The notes beneath the pieces are model-generated. The model was not told where the DNA came from. It saw only the letters and a program-made list of their open reading frames with translations, and did no database searches. Shown here piece after piece: positions 11,159 to 25,055 of a stretch of 64,000 bases of DNA; within the stretch, counting starts at the first letter, position 1, and each line of letters starts with the position of its first letter. Source of the stretch: Helichrysum umbraculigerum (Eukaryota > Streptophyta > Magnoliopsida > Asterales > Asteraceae). A program made the translations under genes and the position numbers. Where the stretch lies: positions 70,661,559-70,725,558 of the forward strand of contig CATIUR010000001.1 in the NCBI GenBank assembly GCA_949592205.1, read 5' to 3'.

Positions 11159-12360
11159 TGTGACACCCCCAATTTCGGGTTGCGGAAGCGGTCGGGTCGG
11201 GGCGTCACCAATCAAATATCAAGCACCAAGATTACAAGCAAATGACTCTACATGAGACGTTTATAATATATTACAAAAGTAGTACATTGTTTTGAAGTTA
11301 TAAGTTTACAAAGATAGCGAGTTCGCAATTGATTTTGAAGATTTTAATACATAACCATTAATACAAAAGATGATGCTAGAAAATCTTCATGTTTAAATAG
11401 ATACATGCGACTCGTACTAGCTAGCGTATCCTGCGGGCCATCCTACTGTTGAGCACCTGAGAATACAACACTAAAAGGTCAACCAAAAGGTTGGTGAATC
11501 TCACAGGTTTATAGTAAGTAACAGTTTTGAACACATCAGTTTGTAAAAGTAAGTAAATATTGCACAGTTGCAATAGTTTCCGTATACATTGCCATGAGCA
11601 CCATAGTTGAAGCTTAACAGTAAGTAAGTAATTTGCCCTCGTGAATGCTAATCCAAAAACATTCATATGAAACGAGTAGAAAACACCTGTTTATACGAGT
11701 ACGGTTCGTGGTGGCGCTACCACCCCAGGTGGGGATTGTCAGTCCCAAATGGATCCATTTACTAAAACTCGCGCTTATGTCCATAACTAACAACTATGAT
11801 TAAAGGGACTTCATTGGATTAAGTAAAACCCATGCAATCGATATACCAGTAAATCAGTAAGTAAATCAAGTAAGTAAGTTCATGTGTTCGAGTAAAACGA
11901 GCAATGCATCTCACCCAAAATAGTAAAACAGTAAAAAGGGGCTGTGAGACTCACCTTTGGGTGCTAACGTTCCTAAACGCACGTGTTGTATCCAATCCGT
12001 AATTCCTCTAACGTCCTAAACGTAAGAGATATATTCATGAGTATTTGACGGTTTCTCAAATCATGCAAATGAAGTGATTGTTTTGTAAGGTTGTGTAAGT
12101 CGAAATATTTAATATTTGTTGTTGTTCCTTGATTTTGAGAACATTTGTATTCCTCGAGTGGTGTCATTTGTTATGCGTACGTATATCCAAATATATATAA
12201 ATCATTTAAGTTTGTTTTATACTTTGAAAAAGTATATTTGTACGAATTTTATCGTCTATATATACATAGAAAAAGTCATCGTGTGTATATATATCTTTAT
12301 ATATTATATATATATTTATTCCTGTGTGATTGAGTAAAAAAATATATATAAGACAACACA

Positions 12361-12433
12361 GGTCATAGGACTTGAACCTATGACCATTTGCTACTAAATT
12401 AAGTCACACAATTTTACCACTAGGCTATATGCC
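12361..12433 (-). other. tRNA-like module 1 in LARD 3' LTR
   Basis: On the minus strand: A box TAGCCTAGTGG (12417-12427), 38 bases, then B box GGTTCAAGTCC (12368-12378), both matching pol III consensus. The B box lies in a 9-bp stem (GGTCATAGG/CCTATGACC) like a T-arm. A T-run follows downstream. There is no acceptor stem or clear anticodon arm, so it is not a tRNA gene. It looks like a tRNA-derived SINE head. Confidence 0.6.
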
Positions 12434-12454
12434 TCACTTGTTTAAATATTTCCA

Positions 12455-12460
<6 letters not shown>

Positions 12461-12531
<71 letters not shown>
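12461..12531. repeat. (TA)n tract in LARD 3' LTR
   Basis: Uninterrupted TA dinucleotides between the two tRNA-like modules. The matching tract in the other LTR (16461-16614) is about twice as long and interrupted by TACATA units. This explains most of the LTR length difference. Confidence 0.95.
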
Positions 12532-12537
<6 letters not shown>

Positions 12538-12585
12538 ATTTGTAACAGGTTTTATTTTTTTCAAAAATAGAAATTTAATCAAAAG

Positions 12586-12655
12586 GTCACAGGCGGGGCT
12601 CGACCCTGTGACCCTTAGCTTCAAATGTTACACTCAACCACTAGGCTAGGAGTAC
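12586..12655 (-). other. tRNA-like module 2 in LARD 3' LTR
   Basis: Minus strand: A box TAGCCTAGTGG (12638-12648), 31 bases, B box GGGTCGAGCCC (12596-12606, one mismatch to consensus), an 8-bp GTCACAGG/CCTGTGAC stem around it and TTTT immediately after. Spacing is tRNA-like. It shares the A box exactly with module 1. Confidence 0.6.
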
Positions 12656-13723
12656 ACTTTGTTTACCATCTACCAAGCTATCTATTTATATTGTGTTGAT
12701 AATTAAACATAATATTTGGTTTCCTCACAGGCTCACATCGTGACCACTGGCAACTCGATTTAGCGTAAGACAATAACCATTCATGATCCAGTTTAGAAGC
12801 TATAAAACGTGATTCAAATCTTTGATCACCATTAGTTTTAATAACACGAATATACGATGATATAAGCTTTAAAACTCGAAATAAATTTAGAGAATGAGGG
12901 TTGCTCACGGTGAAGGTGGTGATCGGAGGTGTGGCCGGAGGTGATGATGTCGACGATGGTTCTAACCCACTGCTGCTGCCGAGAGTGGTGTTGTTGTTTG
13001 TTGATTCCGACTTGGTGGTGGTGGTGTTCGGTGGTGAGGTGGTGCCGAGAGGAGGAGACAAGGAGATGGTGATGATGGTGATCGATGATAAAGAAGAAGA
13101 AATGATGATGATTAACAAGTGAAAAATGGTGATGTTATTGTTATAGATTATGATGATCAAGTGATAAAAATAAAATTTGATTGATGTCTCTGCTTTGTTT
13201 ACTGCTTCCTTCGCTTCTGTTTGTTGTTCGACCAAGACACACACCAAACTCAAATAATTGAGTTTGGTGGTGTGAGAGGGGTATATAATATTTGATGTGA
13301 GTAGGTGTTTAACCCGTTAATTTCGTGTACGGGTCCAATAATGTGTAAATTTACATTTAGTATTCGTAAATTTATTTTTAGGTATTTCTTCAAATACTTT
13401 ATTAGAATTAATAAAAATATAATTTTCATTATTTTTGATTGTTGGGTACATTTTGTATCGTTCGCGTATGATACGTTTTATTAAAACGTATAAATAATTT
13501 CGTTTCATTTTTGTTCCACCTTTTTAGTATAGTATTTTCAAATAAAAATATATTTAAAAATATTTTTCCGTCAATTCTTAACTTGTACGAATTTTAATTC
13601 GTTCTCATCCGATTATATTTATATATATAATTCCCGGATACTTTTGTATTAGTACGTACCAAGTACGAGTATTTGAGGTTTAAATTTACCACTAATTTTG
13701 GCCCTTATTGACCGGGTGTCACA

Positions 13724-15160
13724 TTCTCCCCTTGTTAGGAGAATTTCGTCCCGAAATTTGTTCGTAGTAATTATTGATGTGACGAAGTATTGGTCTGTGC
13801 ATACCCTAAGAAAGTTTGTGAAATTATTGTGAGTGACACACTCGCATATCTAGGGATGTTTTCCTCCCCTTGTTGAACTATTGCCCTACTGGCGACTAGA
13901 AGAAAGGAAACAAGGTTTGTCGGTCAGTCTGTCACTAGGGAGTAGGTTAGCCTGTCACTATAGTGCATCTACAATTTGTACTAGTAGCCTAGGGTATCTT
14001 AGTAAGTTCTACCGTTTCTATAAAGTCTGTGATAGTCTGTAATGTTGTAAAGTATACTAAACCTTACCGGTATCATGTAGAAATCAATTTGTAGTTCTTC
14101 TAATCCTAACACATTTTTAGGATTTAAAGCTCATAATATAGTAGCAAGTAACAATCTAGATTCAGTAAAGCAAGTAATCACAAGAATAGTTAGGCTATCG
14201 AAGAATGAGAATACTCGCGTCCTCATTCGAGTCTTAGTAGATTTTTCTTTTAGAAGCAAGGATGTCATTATATACTGTAAAATTTTGTTGACCATCTAAA
14301 ATTTGAAATTTGTATAAAGTTGTGTACTATCAGCAAGTTGACACGGTTATGAAATTTTTGAAAATTTTATAAAACATTTCGTGAGGAATTCTTGTTACAT
14401 TTTGTTAAAAATACATTTATTAAAAACTACGATGGTGAAAGTCCGTTGAAACTTGAAATCCGTTGAAAACTTGAGTCGATAAATTGTTCGGTTGAAACTC
14501 TTTTCAGCGACAAGGCTTTGAAAATTTTGTTTACCAAAGTCCGTTGAAAAACAGGAGTTATGAAAATTTTCAGGGTAAAGGTTTGTTGAACTCTGTTGAC
14601 ACGGTTTTCCTAAGGAACACCCAATGGTACAGTGAGGTGCGTTTCAACTGTTATAGGTGTATAGTCAGGTACGCGGTAGTAAACACATACAAAGTCCCGT
14701 TCTTCATATTAATTAACGCAGGAGTAGCTATAATTGTCGGTTACAAGAGTATCATCGTATAAGGCCTATTCATATATCCTCAATATATACTAGCCTGGAA
14801 CGTAGTATGTAATTGAGGCCTATATATGTATATATAACTATATCACATAATAGCCTAATCATATATGTATATATCTTATATACCTATATACCCGTTTAGT
14901 CGTGTCTAGCACAAAACAATTAGAAGTCCAGGTTCTCTCGTGGTCAGAGTCAGCTAATGCATTCCTGTTCAATATAACCCCTTTCAGCTCTTACATCATC
15001 TTTGTTTAATTGTACATAGTTAGCTACGCTATGTTAAATTAAATTCGTATGATGTAATCCCTGAACCAGTCATACCTAATGAGGAAAACTGCCTAACGGT
15101 CATAGTCTAGGCCCACTACATGCAACCTAGTTCACTATAACCTTAGGTCTGATACCAATC
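13724..15160 (-). other. LARD internal region, no coding sequence
   Basis: Directly right of the LTR is the PPT (minus strand ...AACAAGGGGAGAA) preceded by CAAATTTCGGGACGAAATTC, a block also found at 40358-40377 in the gag-only element. About 500 bp of 3' domain is followed by sequence matching the 5' leader of that element (TTATAGTGAACTAGGTTGCA near 15121-15140 on the minus strand). The junction between 3' domain and leader falls at roughly 14250-14350, where gag-pol would have been. The 72-codon plus-strand ORF at 14544-14762 is chance. Confidence 0.8.
15141..15159 (-). promoter_or_regulatory. LARD PBS, initiator-Met type
   Basis: The minus strand reads TTGGTATCAGACCTAAGG immediately inside the right LTR. 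It matches the iMet primer site except for one base in the GAGCC core (GACC), a possible weakening. Confidence 0.8.
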
Positions 15161-17818
<2,658 letters not shown>

Positions 17819-19406
17819 GATTAGGTGTTGTTGGTGGTGGTGTGGGTGTTGGTAGTGGTGTAGTATTAGTTGGTGGTGATTCGGGTGTTGCATTAGGAGA
17901 TGGGTCGGATGGTTTATTAACTGGTGTATCTTGAGACAGATCAAGTCCATGAAGTATGGAAACTAACTCTTCCGTGTCATCTTCATCTGGGATATTGAAA
18001 GAGTTAAAGAGGTTTCCATAATTGAAAAACCAATCCGGACCTGTTCCTTGAGGAGGTTCCGTATACCTTAAACATTTCACCTCAAACTGTTCCTCAATCT
18101 GATTCGTTGATTTGTTAAAGACTCTTTTGTTCGGAGAGTTGACTGAATATCCAAGAAAAATCCTTTCAACAGCTTTATCACCAAACTTAGAGATCTTATC
18201 TTTTGTATTCATGATCATGCATGGACACCCAAATGGTTCTAAAAACTGAAGGTTTGGCTTACGGTTATTAAAAAGTTCGTAACACGTCTTGTTCTTTTTC
18301 TTCACCGTGAGCACTCTGTTGAGAACATAACAGGCAGTATTAACTGCCTCAGCCCAGAAGATGATTGGTAACTTGGAGTCAGCTAACATAGTCCGAGCTG
18401 TCTCGATGATTGTCCTGTTCTTTCTTTCGACAACTCCATTCTGTTGTGGAGTCCTCGGAGCACTAAATTGATGCTCAATACCTCTTGTAGCACAAAACAA
18501 TTCGAGAGTTGAGTTCTTGAATTCAGTTCCATTGTCGCTTCGAATCCTTTTTACCTTTAAGTTGCATAGATTTGCCAACTTATCCAACAAATACACCAGA
18601 ATATCAGGAGTCTCCCCCTTTGTGGTCAAGAAATAAACCCACGAAAACCTTGAGTAGTCATCAGTAACTACCAAGCAGTAAGACCGACCACCAATGCTCT
18701 TTGTTGAAACTGGACCGTACAGATCCATATGCAGTAGTTCCAACGGAGCAGAAATAGAATTCACAACCTTAGACTTGTGGGACTTTTTGTGGAGTTTTCC
18801 TTTGTGACAAGAAATGCAGTCATCTTTTAAAGCAAATGACTGTTTTGGAACTCCCCTCACTAAATCATTATTAATCAGAAAATTCATTTTTCGGAAATGA
18901 ATATGTCCCATTCGTCTGTGCCAAAGGAGTGATTCCTTTTCAGAAGCCTTTGAAAGGAGACAAGTATAGTCACTGGTAGTCTCCACAGTTCTCATATTCA
19001 TCACATAGGTGTCATTCTTTCTAGGTGCACGCATCAATACCCATTCCTCAGGAATGACATACCCAGGCTTCAATATCACACATTCAGTCTTTGTGAATGA
19101 CGTGGTGTAGTCCTTGTCACAAACTTGTGATACGCTCAGCAAGTTGTGAGTCAGTTCTGCCACATAATTCACATTCTCAAAGCTAACTTTTCCATTTGTT
19201 AGCGTTCCCTTTCCCGAAATAGTTCCTCCTGAATCTCCCGCGAAAGCAACGTATCCTCCCGAGTATGGTTTAATATCCGTTAGAAGAGACACATCGCCAG
19301 TCATGTGTCGCGAGCAGCCACTATCCATATACCATAAACTATCTTTCACACGTTCCGACTGCTGCAACACATCAAAGAAAGAGATTAGTGAGAAACGGAG
19401 ACCCAA
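17819..19406 (-). pseudogene. SIRE-type copia pol, protease and integrase part
   Basis: The protein shows the aspartic protease motif WYMDSGCSRHMTG (about residue 28), the integrase zinc-binding HRRMGH...CISCHKGK region (about 160-205) and the integrase core with LLHMDLYGPV, VTDDYSRFSWVYFL, RSDNGTEFKN and TPQQNGVVERKN (DD35E residues present). A proline/threonine-rich linker follows, where the LARD entered. After subtracting the insertion the frame continues exactly into the RT frame ending at 9178, so pol was one ORF until the LARD arrived. The start is out of frame with the preceding gag segment; a TCTCTTTCTTTGATG..TTGCAG stretch there could also be read as a splice acceptor, but a frameshift is the simpler reading. 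Confidence 0.92.
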
Positions 19407-20405
19407 GCCTTTACAGACTTAGGTCTTCCATGGTCATCAACAATAAGCACGTCAGATAGTATTTTATCTTTAAACAAATTAGAATTTTTATCTGATGTGT
19501 TATTGTTGACGACTGAAGAGTCAACATCAGACTCTTTTCGTTTCCAAACTTTGGAAGGTTCGGAATTGATATTAGAAGTAATGTTGGGGTTTTGAATTGG
19601 CAAAGGTTTTTGCTCAACATTACTTGGCTTCAGAACAGGCTTGGGAGAGTTTGAGTAACGCCTAGGTGGAGATTTTGAAAAGGAATTTCTATAAATTGAT
19701 GTCCTAGGCATCTCTCTCCCATAGCGCTGATTTGACAGCTTGGGACAGTCACGGATCAAATGTCCTTGTCTCTTGCAGTAGAAACAAGAACGAGTCTCAA
19801 CTAACGGTTGAGGCTGAGGAATTACCACAGGAGGTGGAGAAACATTTCTAGAACATGAACATTGAGTACACGTCTTAGAAAATGTTTGCTTTGGTTGAGA
19901 GGTTGAAGTTGAAGGTTTATCATACGAAACTTTTTCATTTACTGTTTTTTGTTGCAAAATCTTTACAGGTGACTGTAAAGTTTGTTTTTTTGAGTTTAAA
20001 ACCTTGGCTTTTCCTTTATTTGGTTGAACCTTAATTTCAGATTCAACTTTTAAAACTGCTTTTTCAGGTTTAACTTCAACTTTCTTAACTTCAGGATATT
20101 CCTGATCCGTAATATCCTCAATCTCAACGATCTCCTCAAAACAAACTGGAGATTCATTATTTTGCTCAACAATCTTCTCAACACTAACAGAAGATTCATT
20201 CATTGGCTTAACAAACTTAGGAGTGGGATACTCTGGCCTCGTGGTTTTCTCCTTCTCCTGTTTGTTAATTTTAGCCATTTTACCCTTGATACCCAATAAC
20301 TTAGCATAATCAACTGGAATCTCATCAAGGCCTTCCTTAACAGGTAAAGGAGTATAGGTAGTAGGAGGTGCTATTTCAACAAAACCTATTCCTTTTCCTC
20401 CCTAC
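19385..20405 (-). pseudogene. SIRE-type copia gag, C-terminal segment with second zinc knuckle
   Basis: Continues gag after a frameshift near 20400. The open frame extends upstream of the ATG at 20296 through residues such as GFVEIAPPTTYTPLP. It is lysine/glutamate-rich and carries CFYCKRQGHLIRDC, a CX2CX4HX4C zinc knuckle that binds RNA in gag proteins, followed by a Ser/Pro/Asn-rich tail. It overlaps the start of the protease-integrase frame, from which it is separated by another frame change near 19390-19406. Confidence 0.8.
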
Positions 20406-22149
20406 TTTTCCTATCTTGCTTATGGTTGCTAACAATTTCATTAAAGATCATTTTCGCAGAAGTTGAACCTAAAACTTTATCTTGATAATTACCATACTCA
20501 CTTTTTAAGTCAGAAAGCTCTTTGTTTAACAGTTCAATTTTAGTAAGATAACTTTTAATTGCATCATGTTGACTAAAAACTTTTGCTTTATAAGTTTGAG
20601 TATCTAACTTATGAGCTTCAATATGTTTTTCATAGAGTTTTTCATTTTCTTTCAAAAACTTATTTGACTCATTAAGTTTTGCAACTTTATCTCGCAACTC
20701 TTGGTTGTCCTTTTGAAAAGCCTCTAGAGATTCAGTTAGATTAATGCATGAGATACAATTTAAAGGTTCAGGTGATTCATTTAGTACCTCAGGTGTAATA
20801 TGACCCATTAGACACTGTTGAAACTTTGCTGCCTCCGCATTCCAGTCATGAGTAGTTGGCTCAAAAACCACTAAAGCATTGTCCACAGCTAACGTCTTGA
20901 CCTCTTCTTTCGCTTTTGGAGGATCAGGTTTAGTAAGACCCGACGGTGGCATCTTGGGTTTCTCGCATTCTCTAGCAAAATGACCCAAATTCTGGCAGTT
21001 ATAACAACAGACCTTGCTTTTATCAAAACCAAATCCTGACTTCCCATTGCCTTCCAAACTCTTGCGTCCAGTCCATTGCAAGAATTTTTGAACTCTTCTT
21101 GTTATCATGGCAATGTTCCAATTCAAGTCCATTTGTTCTAGATCATCTTCATCTAGTTGTGCATAATCCTCCTTGATCAGCTCCAAAGTTGTGTTTGGTT
21201 GAGTAACCAAATCTTTGTAAGAGCTCAGAAAAGCTGTATAAATAGCAGCTTGCTCTTGTATTGCTGGTGAGACTGGAGCCTGTTGTTGATTTCCTTGAGA
21301 TGTACCAGAAAGATAAGTTGTATGTTGACTTCCAGAAGAAGCAGAAGATGAATTGGTATCCGTTATAAATGTCATTCCACCATAACTCTTGCCAGAATTG
21401 ACTAGTCCACCACCACCAGTTGTGGAATTCTGTACAGATCCACCTGACTTGCATTCTTTCTTCTTCAATTCCATTGCATGAGCTTGTAGAATACCTATCA
21501 ATTGATCCAAAGTCATCCTCTGTAGTTCTGGATTTTCCTTTAAAAATTGGACCTTCACATCCCAAGCACTTGGCAACACATCCAGCAACTTCTTGTTTAC
21601 CTCAAGTGCAGGGAGATTGTATCCTCCTTCATTTAACTCACTGACCAGATGTGAGTATCGGGTGAATAGACTGGAAGTCAGCTCATTAGGAATCATGTCA
21701 AATAGATCATACTGCTTTTTGATTAACTCTAGCTTGGCCTCCTTGTACTTTTCATTTCCTCCGCATCTTGTTTCAATTGCATTCCACAAATCATAAGTTG
21801 TGTCATGAGATTTAAAGAGTCTCATAACCTCCTTAGGCAAACACATACAAATGGAAGAATGAGCCTTTCTTTCAGTTTCATACTCTTTCTTCTCTTGAGG
21901 TGACATAGCATTGTATGTTTTAGCTGGAGGAACACCACGATAATTCCCTTCAGCCACTGGAGCAACATAGCGTTCTTTTAACGGTCCCCAAAGTTCAGGA
22001 CAGTGGAAATCTATATACTATTCATATCTATCTCTCTAGTAAACATAATCCAAATCTGGTCCAAAGATCGGAGGTTTATTGCTAGAGCCAATATCATTGC
22101 TCTGTCTGAGCATCTCTCTAATTCCTCTAATATCTTCCTTATCAGACAT
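20386..22149 (-). pseudogene. SIRE-type copia gag, N-terminal and central part
   Basis: The ATG at 22149 (MSDKEDIRGIREML) is taken as start because it directly follows the leader. The frame has two TAG stops near 22038-22055 before continuing open from about 22010. The central part has the copia gag pattern (LWNAIETRCGG, KLELIKKQYDLFDM, LLDVLPSAWD, MTLDQLIGILQAHAMELKKK), then CYNCQNLGHFAREC, a CX2CX4HX4C knuckle, and a C-terminal coiled-coil-like segment (NQELRDKVAKLNESNKFLKE and on). Two widely spaced knuckles across the whole gag fit the long gag of SIRE-type elements. Confidence 0.88.
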
Positions 22150-22832
22150 TGTAATGTACCTGTAAAATCAACTTAAAACAAAAACTAGGAAGCTGATTAG
22201 TAACGAAGGCGTCACTTAGTAAGTGACGCACCTTAGTGTCGCAAAGAGTAGCGGCACTTGATAAGTGACGCTATCGAGTGACGGATAAACAAACAAAACG
22301 ACACTAGAGATTAGTGTCGTATAACTAAAGAAGTGACGGACTCAAGTGACAGACTTGAGTGTCGCTTAGCAATAACCGGCGTCACTAAGGTAAGTGACGC
22401 TGTAAGTGACTTAGAGTGGTAATGCGTCATAACAGTAAGTGACGGATGACACACAAGTGTCGTATCAAATGACGCAATTAAGTGTCGGAATGAGCAGTAG
22501 GCGTCACTAAGGTAAGTGACGTATAATCCGTAAGTGACGTTAAAACCCTAATTGCTGCTTACAGAAGAGTCGTTCGAAGTGCCGCATAAAATGTCGAAGT
22601 GACGCTCCGAGTGACGCAGAAACGGCTGTGAACGCCCAAAAATCCCAAAAAATCGAATTTTCGTAAACCTAACGAAAATTCTTGAGTCCCAATCGTACGA
22701 AACCTGTAAATCTTTACTCAAAACACAATAATAACACCAAATCGATCCTAATCTTGCTAGAATATCAACGATCTTCACAAAATCAAACCGAAAACTCTCC
22801 AATACACGTACACACTTCGATCAAATCAACTC
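22150..22832 (-). other. SIRE-type copia 5' leader with palindrome array
   Basis: Runs from the PBS to the gag ATG. The LTR-proximal third (22620-22830) is T-rich on the minus strand; the gag-proximal part (22209-22620) is packed with GCGTCACTT/AAGTGACGC palindromes (22209-22229, 22379-22400, 22501-22522 and half-sites). A candidate intron runs from donor CAG|GTTTCG (22703) to acceptor TTTTACAG (22160). This layout is repeated before the env-like ORF. Confidence 0.75.
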
Positions 22833-22848
22833 CGAGGCTCTGATACCA
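22833..22848 (-). promoter_or_regulatory. SIRE-type copia PBS, initiator-Met
   Basis: The minus strand reads TGGTATCAGAGCCTCG, two bases from the 5' LTR. It is an exact match to the canonical TGGTATCAGAGC core. Confidence 0.93.
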
Positions 22849-22850
22849 GT

Positions 22851-23302
22851 TGAAAGTGCCCTTGGTGTCGGATCTAAGTGATGATCGAAAGTAATTGATT
22901 GGCGGAAACAAACAATTACACAAACGCGTAATAAACTTAAACCGAAACAATGAATCAATCAAAGTAAAACTAGTTTATTAGCTTCTTGAATGTATTGGAA
23001 CTGTTTACAAGTATGCTTAGTCGACAAATGGTGCTAGGGTTTCGTCAACCCTAGCCGAAAACCCGTAGGTTTTCTTAAATACTAAAAACAAATTCTGCAT
23101 ACATGCGTCACTTGGGAAGTGTCGCATGTCACCGCCCTCATGCGTCACTTACCTAAGTGTCGCTATGCGTCACTAAGACAAGTGTCGCCTAATACTAAAC
23201 TTAAGTGTCGCATATACAGAAAAATGACTTTTCTTTTAAAACTAACTAACGACACTTATAACTCGATAGACCAACTGACAGACACACAAACATGTATCAA
23301 CA
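22851..23302 (-). repeat. 5' LTR of the SIRE-type copia
   Basis: 452 bp, colinear with 3939-4389. It is followed by TSD copy taaat at 23303-23307. Confidence 0.93.
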
Positions 23303-24081
23303 TAAATAATCCCTTTAATATAAAGGCAACTATCGTTTATTATTAAAGAAAAATATATGCTATAGAGAATATCTCTTCTTAACATATCTCTCGAGAATAA
23401 TATTCTATTAAACATATCAACTATTTATTATAACTTTGTAGGCAACCTTGTAGTATACAAGCATTTATGATTACCACATCAATTATATTATTAAGTCTTA
23501 ATGTTCTTCCACTATCTCTTTAAAATAAAGTCTCCAGCTCATAATTTAATTAAATTTATAATATATAATCTTAACTAAATTCTGTAAGAACAACTTAATT
23601 ATGTAACCAATACAATTATCAGGAAAGTATAATAAATAAGCAATAAATCAATATCAACGTAAATATAAATTCAAATTATAATTTCAATTAACATTCATTT
23701 AAATAAACACAATAAGAAACTTAATTCATATCAAAACTAAGTAAACTATATCCAAAATATGATTAAGTAGTATACTTACAAAATATAAGGATAAGAAACC
23801 AAACCCTAATGATGAATAAGCTCTTCTATGGTTAAAAACCTTCAAACCCTAGCTCCTTTAGCCTCCAAATTCGTATTCTAAACGAACCTTAAACCCTAAA
23901 ATCGAATTTTGATTATCGAAATCGTATATGGTTTAGTCTAATCTAAGCCTCAATTTATAGTTTTCAAAACTGCTAGTCCAATCGTGTGCGATTTGTGGTT
24001 TGAGATGGTGAACCATAGTTGGTTGATCGAAACCAACAGGCTGTGTAATAAGCCTTTGAATCGGGGCAAACCTGTGCAACA
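23303..24081 (-). repeat. 5' LTR of left gypsy element, U3-proximal part
   Basis: Resumes after the copia. On the minus strand CTATAAATTGAGG near 23950-23962 is a plausible TATA box, consistent with U3 at the right end. The end at 24081 (minus-strand start TGTTGCACAGG) is chosen because the next sequence reads as the MULE 3' flank. The exact base is uncertain. Confidence 0.55.
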
Positions 24082-24183
24082 TTCTAGACCACCAATAGTA
24101 ATTGCATTGTGTTAGTTACATACAAAAACAGAAAATACAATGTTCACTTATAAACATCTTCATTCCATCACCATTGGGTTGTC

Positions 24184-24949
24184 TTATGTCATTCCACTTC
24201 CATCTTCTAGCTTTCTCTTCAATATTCTTTCTGATGTCTGTCTTGGAGGTACAAAAGGCTTGTTTCTTGGCATTGTGTTATCATCAATCCTTCTAACTTC
24301 AGGGTTCTCTATCATATGATATATCTCAGCGATCAAAGGATCAGCTTCTTGTTGCATAATTGTAACAGGAATGCTACCAGATGTGTTTGTTGAGTTGAAT
24401 ACACTTTAACCCACTTGAATATTTACGAATCCTTCTTCATTAAAAACAGACCCAGAATTACCCAAACCAGTCCCACCACCTCTCCTTACATTTAACTTGC
24501 CCCTTGAACCACCCTTGCCATTCCACCACCACTACCTACACCACCTTATCTACATCTTTCCTTTGAGAAACAAGCCTGACCATCACATTCATCCTTATTT
24601 CTTCAAGCATTCCAATTATTGGCTTCTTTCTAGCATCCTTTATCATTGAGTTCCAGCATTCAGTTATTCCATTCTCTACTGCATCACAATCTAACCCATC
24701 TTTGTAAAATGCTCTACTACAAGTTGCTAGTCTCCTATCACTTAAATAGTGAAATGCTTATTCATTTATGTCCTTGATCCTTTGGAGTATGAACTCAAAC
24801 TTCTCAATATCTGAACTCTTTGATGCTTCCCAAAAAAGATGCCTCAATAGGAGACTAGGCCATCACTTTTGTCAGTTAGCATAGACATGTCTTGCATATA
24901 GTCTATGCTCTTTATTTGATAAAACTGATCTTATGGTTTCTATTAGACC
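24184..24949 (-). pseudogene. MULE (Mutator-like) transposase, C-terminal part
   Basis: Minus-strand translation gives GLIETIRSVLSNKEHRLYAR, HVYAN, then after degraded codons FWEASKSSDIEKFEFILQRI, AFHYLSDRRLATCSRAFYKD, NGITECWNSMIKDARKKPI and RMNVMVRLVSQRKD. This is the order of the second half of plant MuDR/MULE transposases, including the RHVYANF-like and 'ECWN' landmarks. At least three in-frame stops and a frameshift are present. A possible C-terminus with basic residues ends at TAA, 24184. It is separated from the N-terminal part by 1.7 kb of microsatellite and Helitron DNA. Confidence 0.78.
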
Positions 24950-24974
24950 ATAAAATTTACTAATATATTAGTAC

Positions 24975-25054
<80 letters not shown>
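24975..25054. repeat. (AAT)n microsatellite, left half
   Basis: Perfect AAT/ATA repeat ending at the Helitron 5' terminus. It continues on the other side of the Helitron at 26486. Confidence 0.97.

Positions 25055-25055
<1 letters not shown>

Larger units (their letters stand above)
11159..13723 (-). repeat. LARD 3' LTR
   Basis: 2565 bp. From left to right on the plus strand it holds the GGGGATTGTCAGTCCC block (11731-11746) shared with two other Tekay-type LTRs, two tRNA-like modules flanking a (TA)n tract, and a GGT/GAT-rich stretch (12901-13120). The latter generates spurious ORFs on both strands. Confidence 0.92.

Noticed and set aside
12361..12433. Functional tRNA gene
   Set aside because: A and B boxes are good, but there is no 7-bp acceptor stem, no credible anticodon arm, and the unit is repeated in both LTRs of a retrotransposon.
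12678..13253. 191-192-residue ORFs on the minus strand of both LARD LTRs (also 16770-17348), and plus-strand ORFs at 12901 and 16993
   Set aside because: They come from GGT/GAT-rich low-complexity LTR sequence, have no motif and overlap on both strands.
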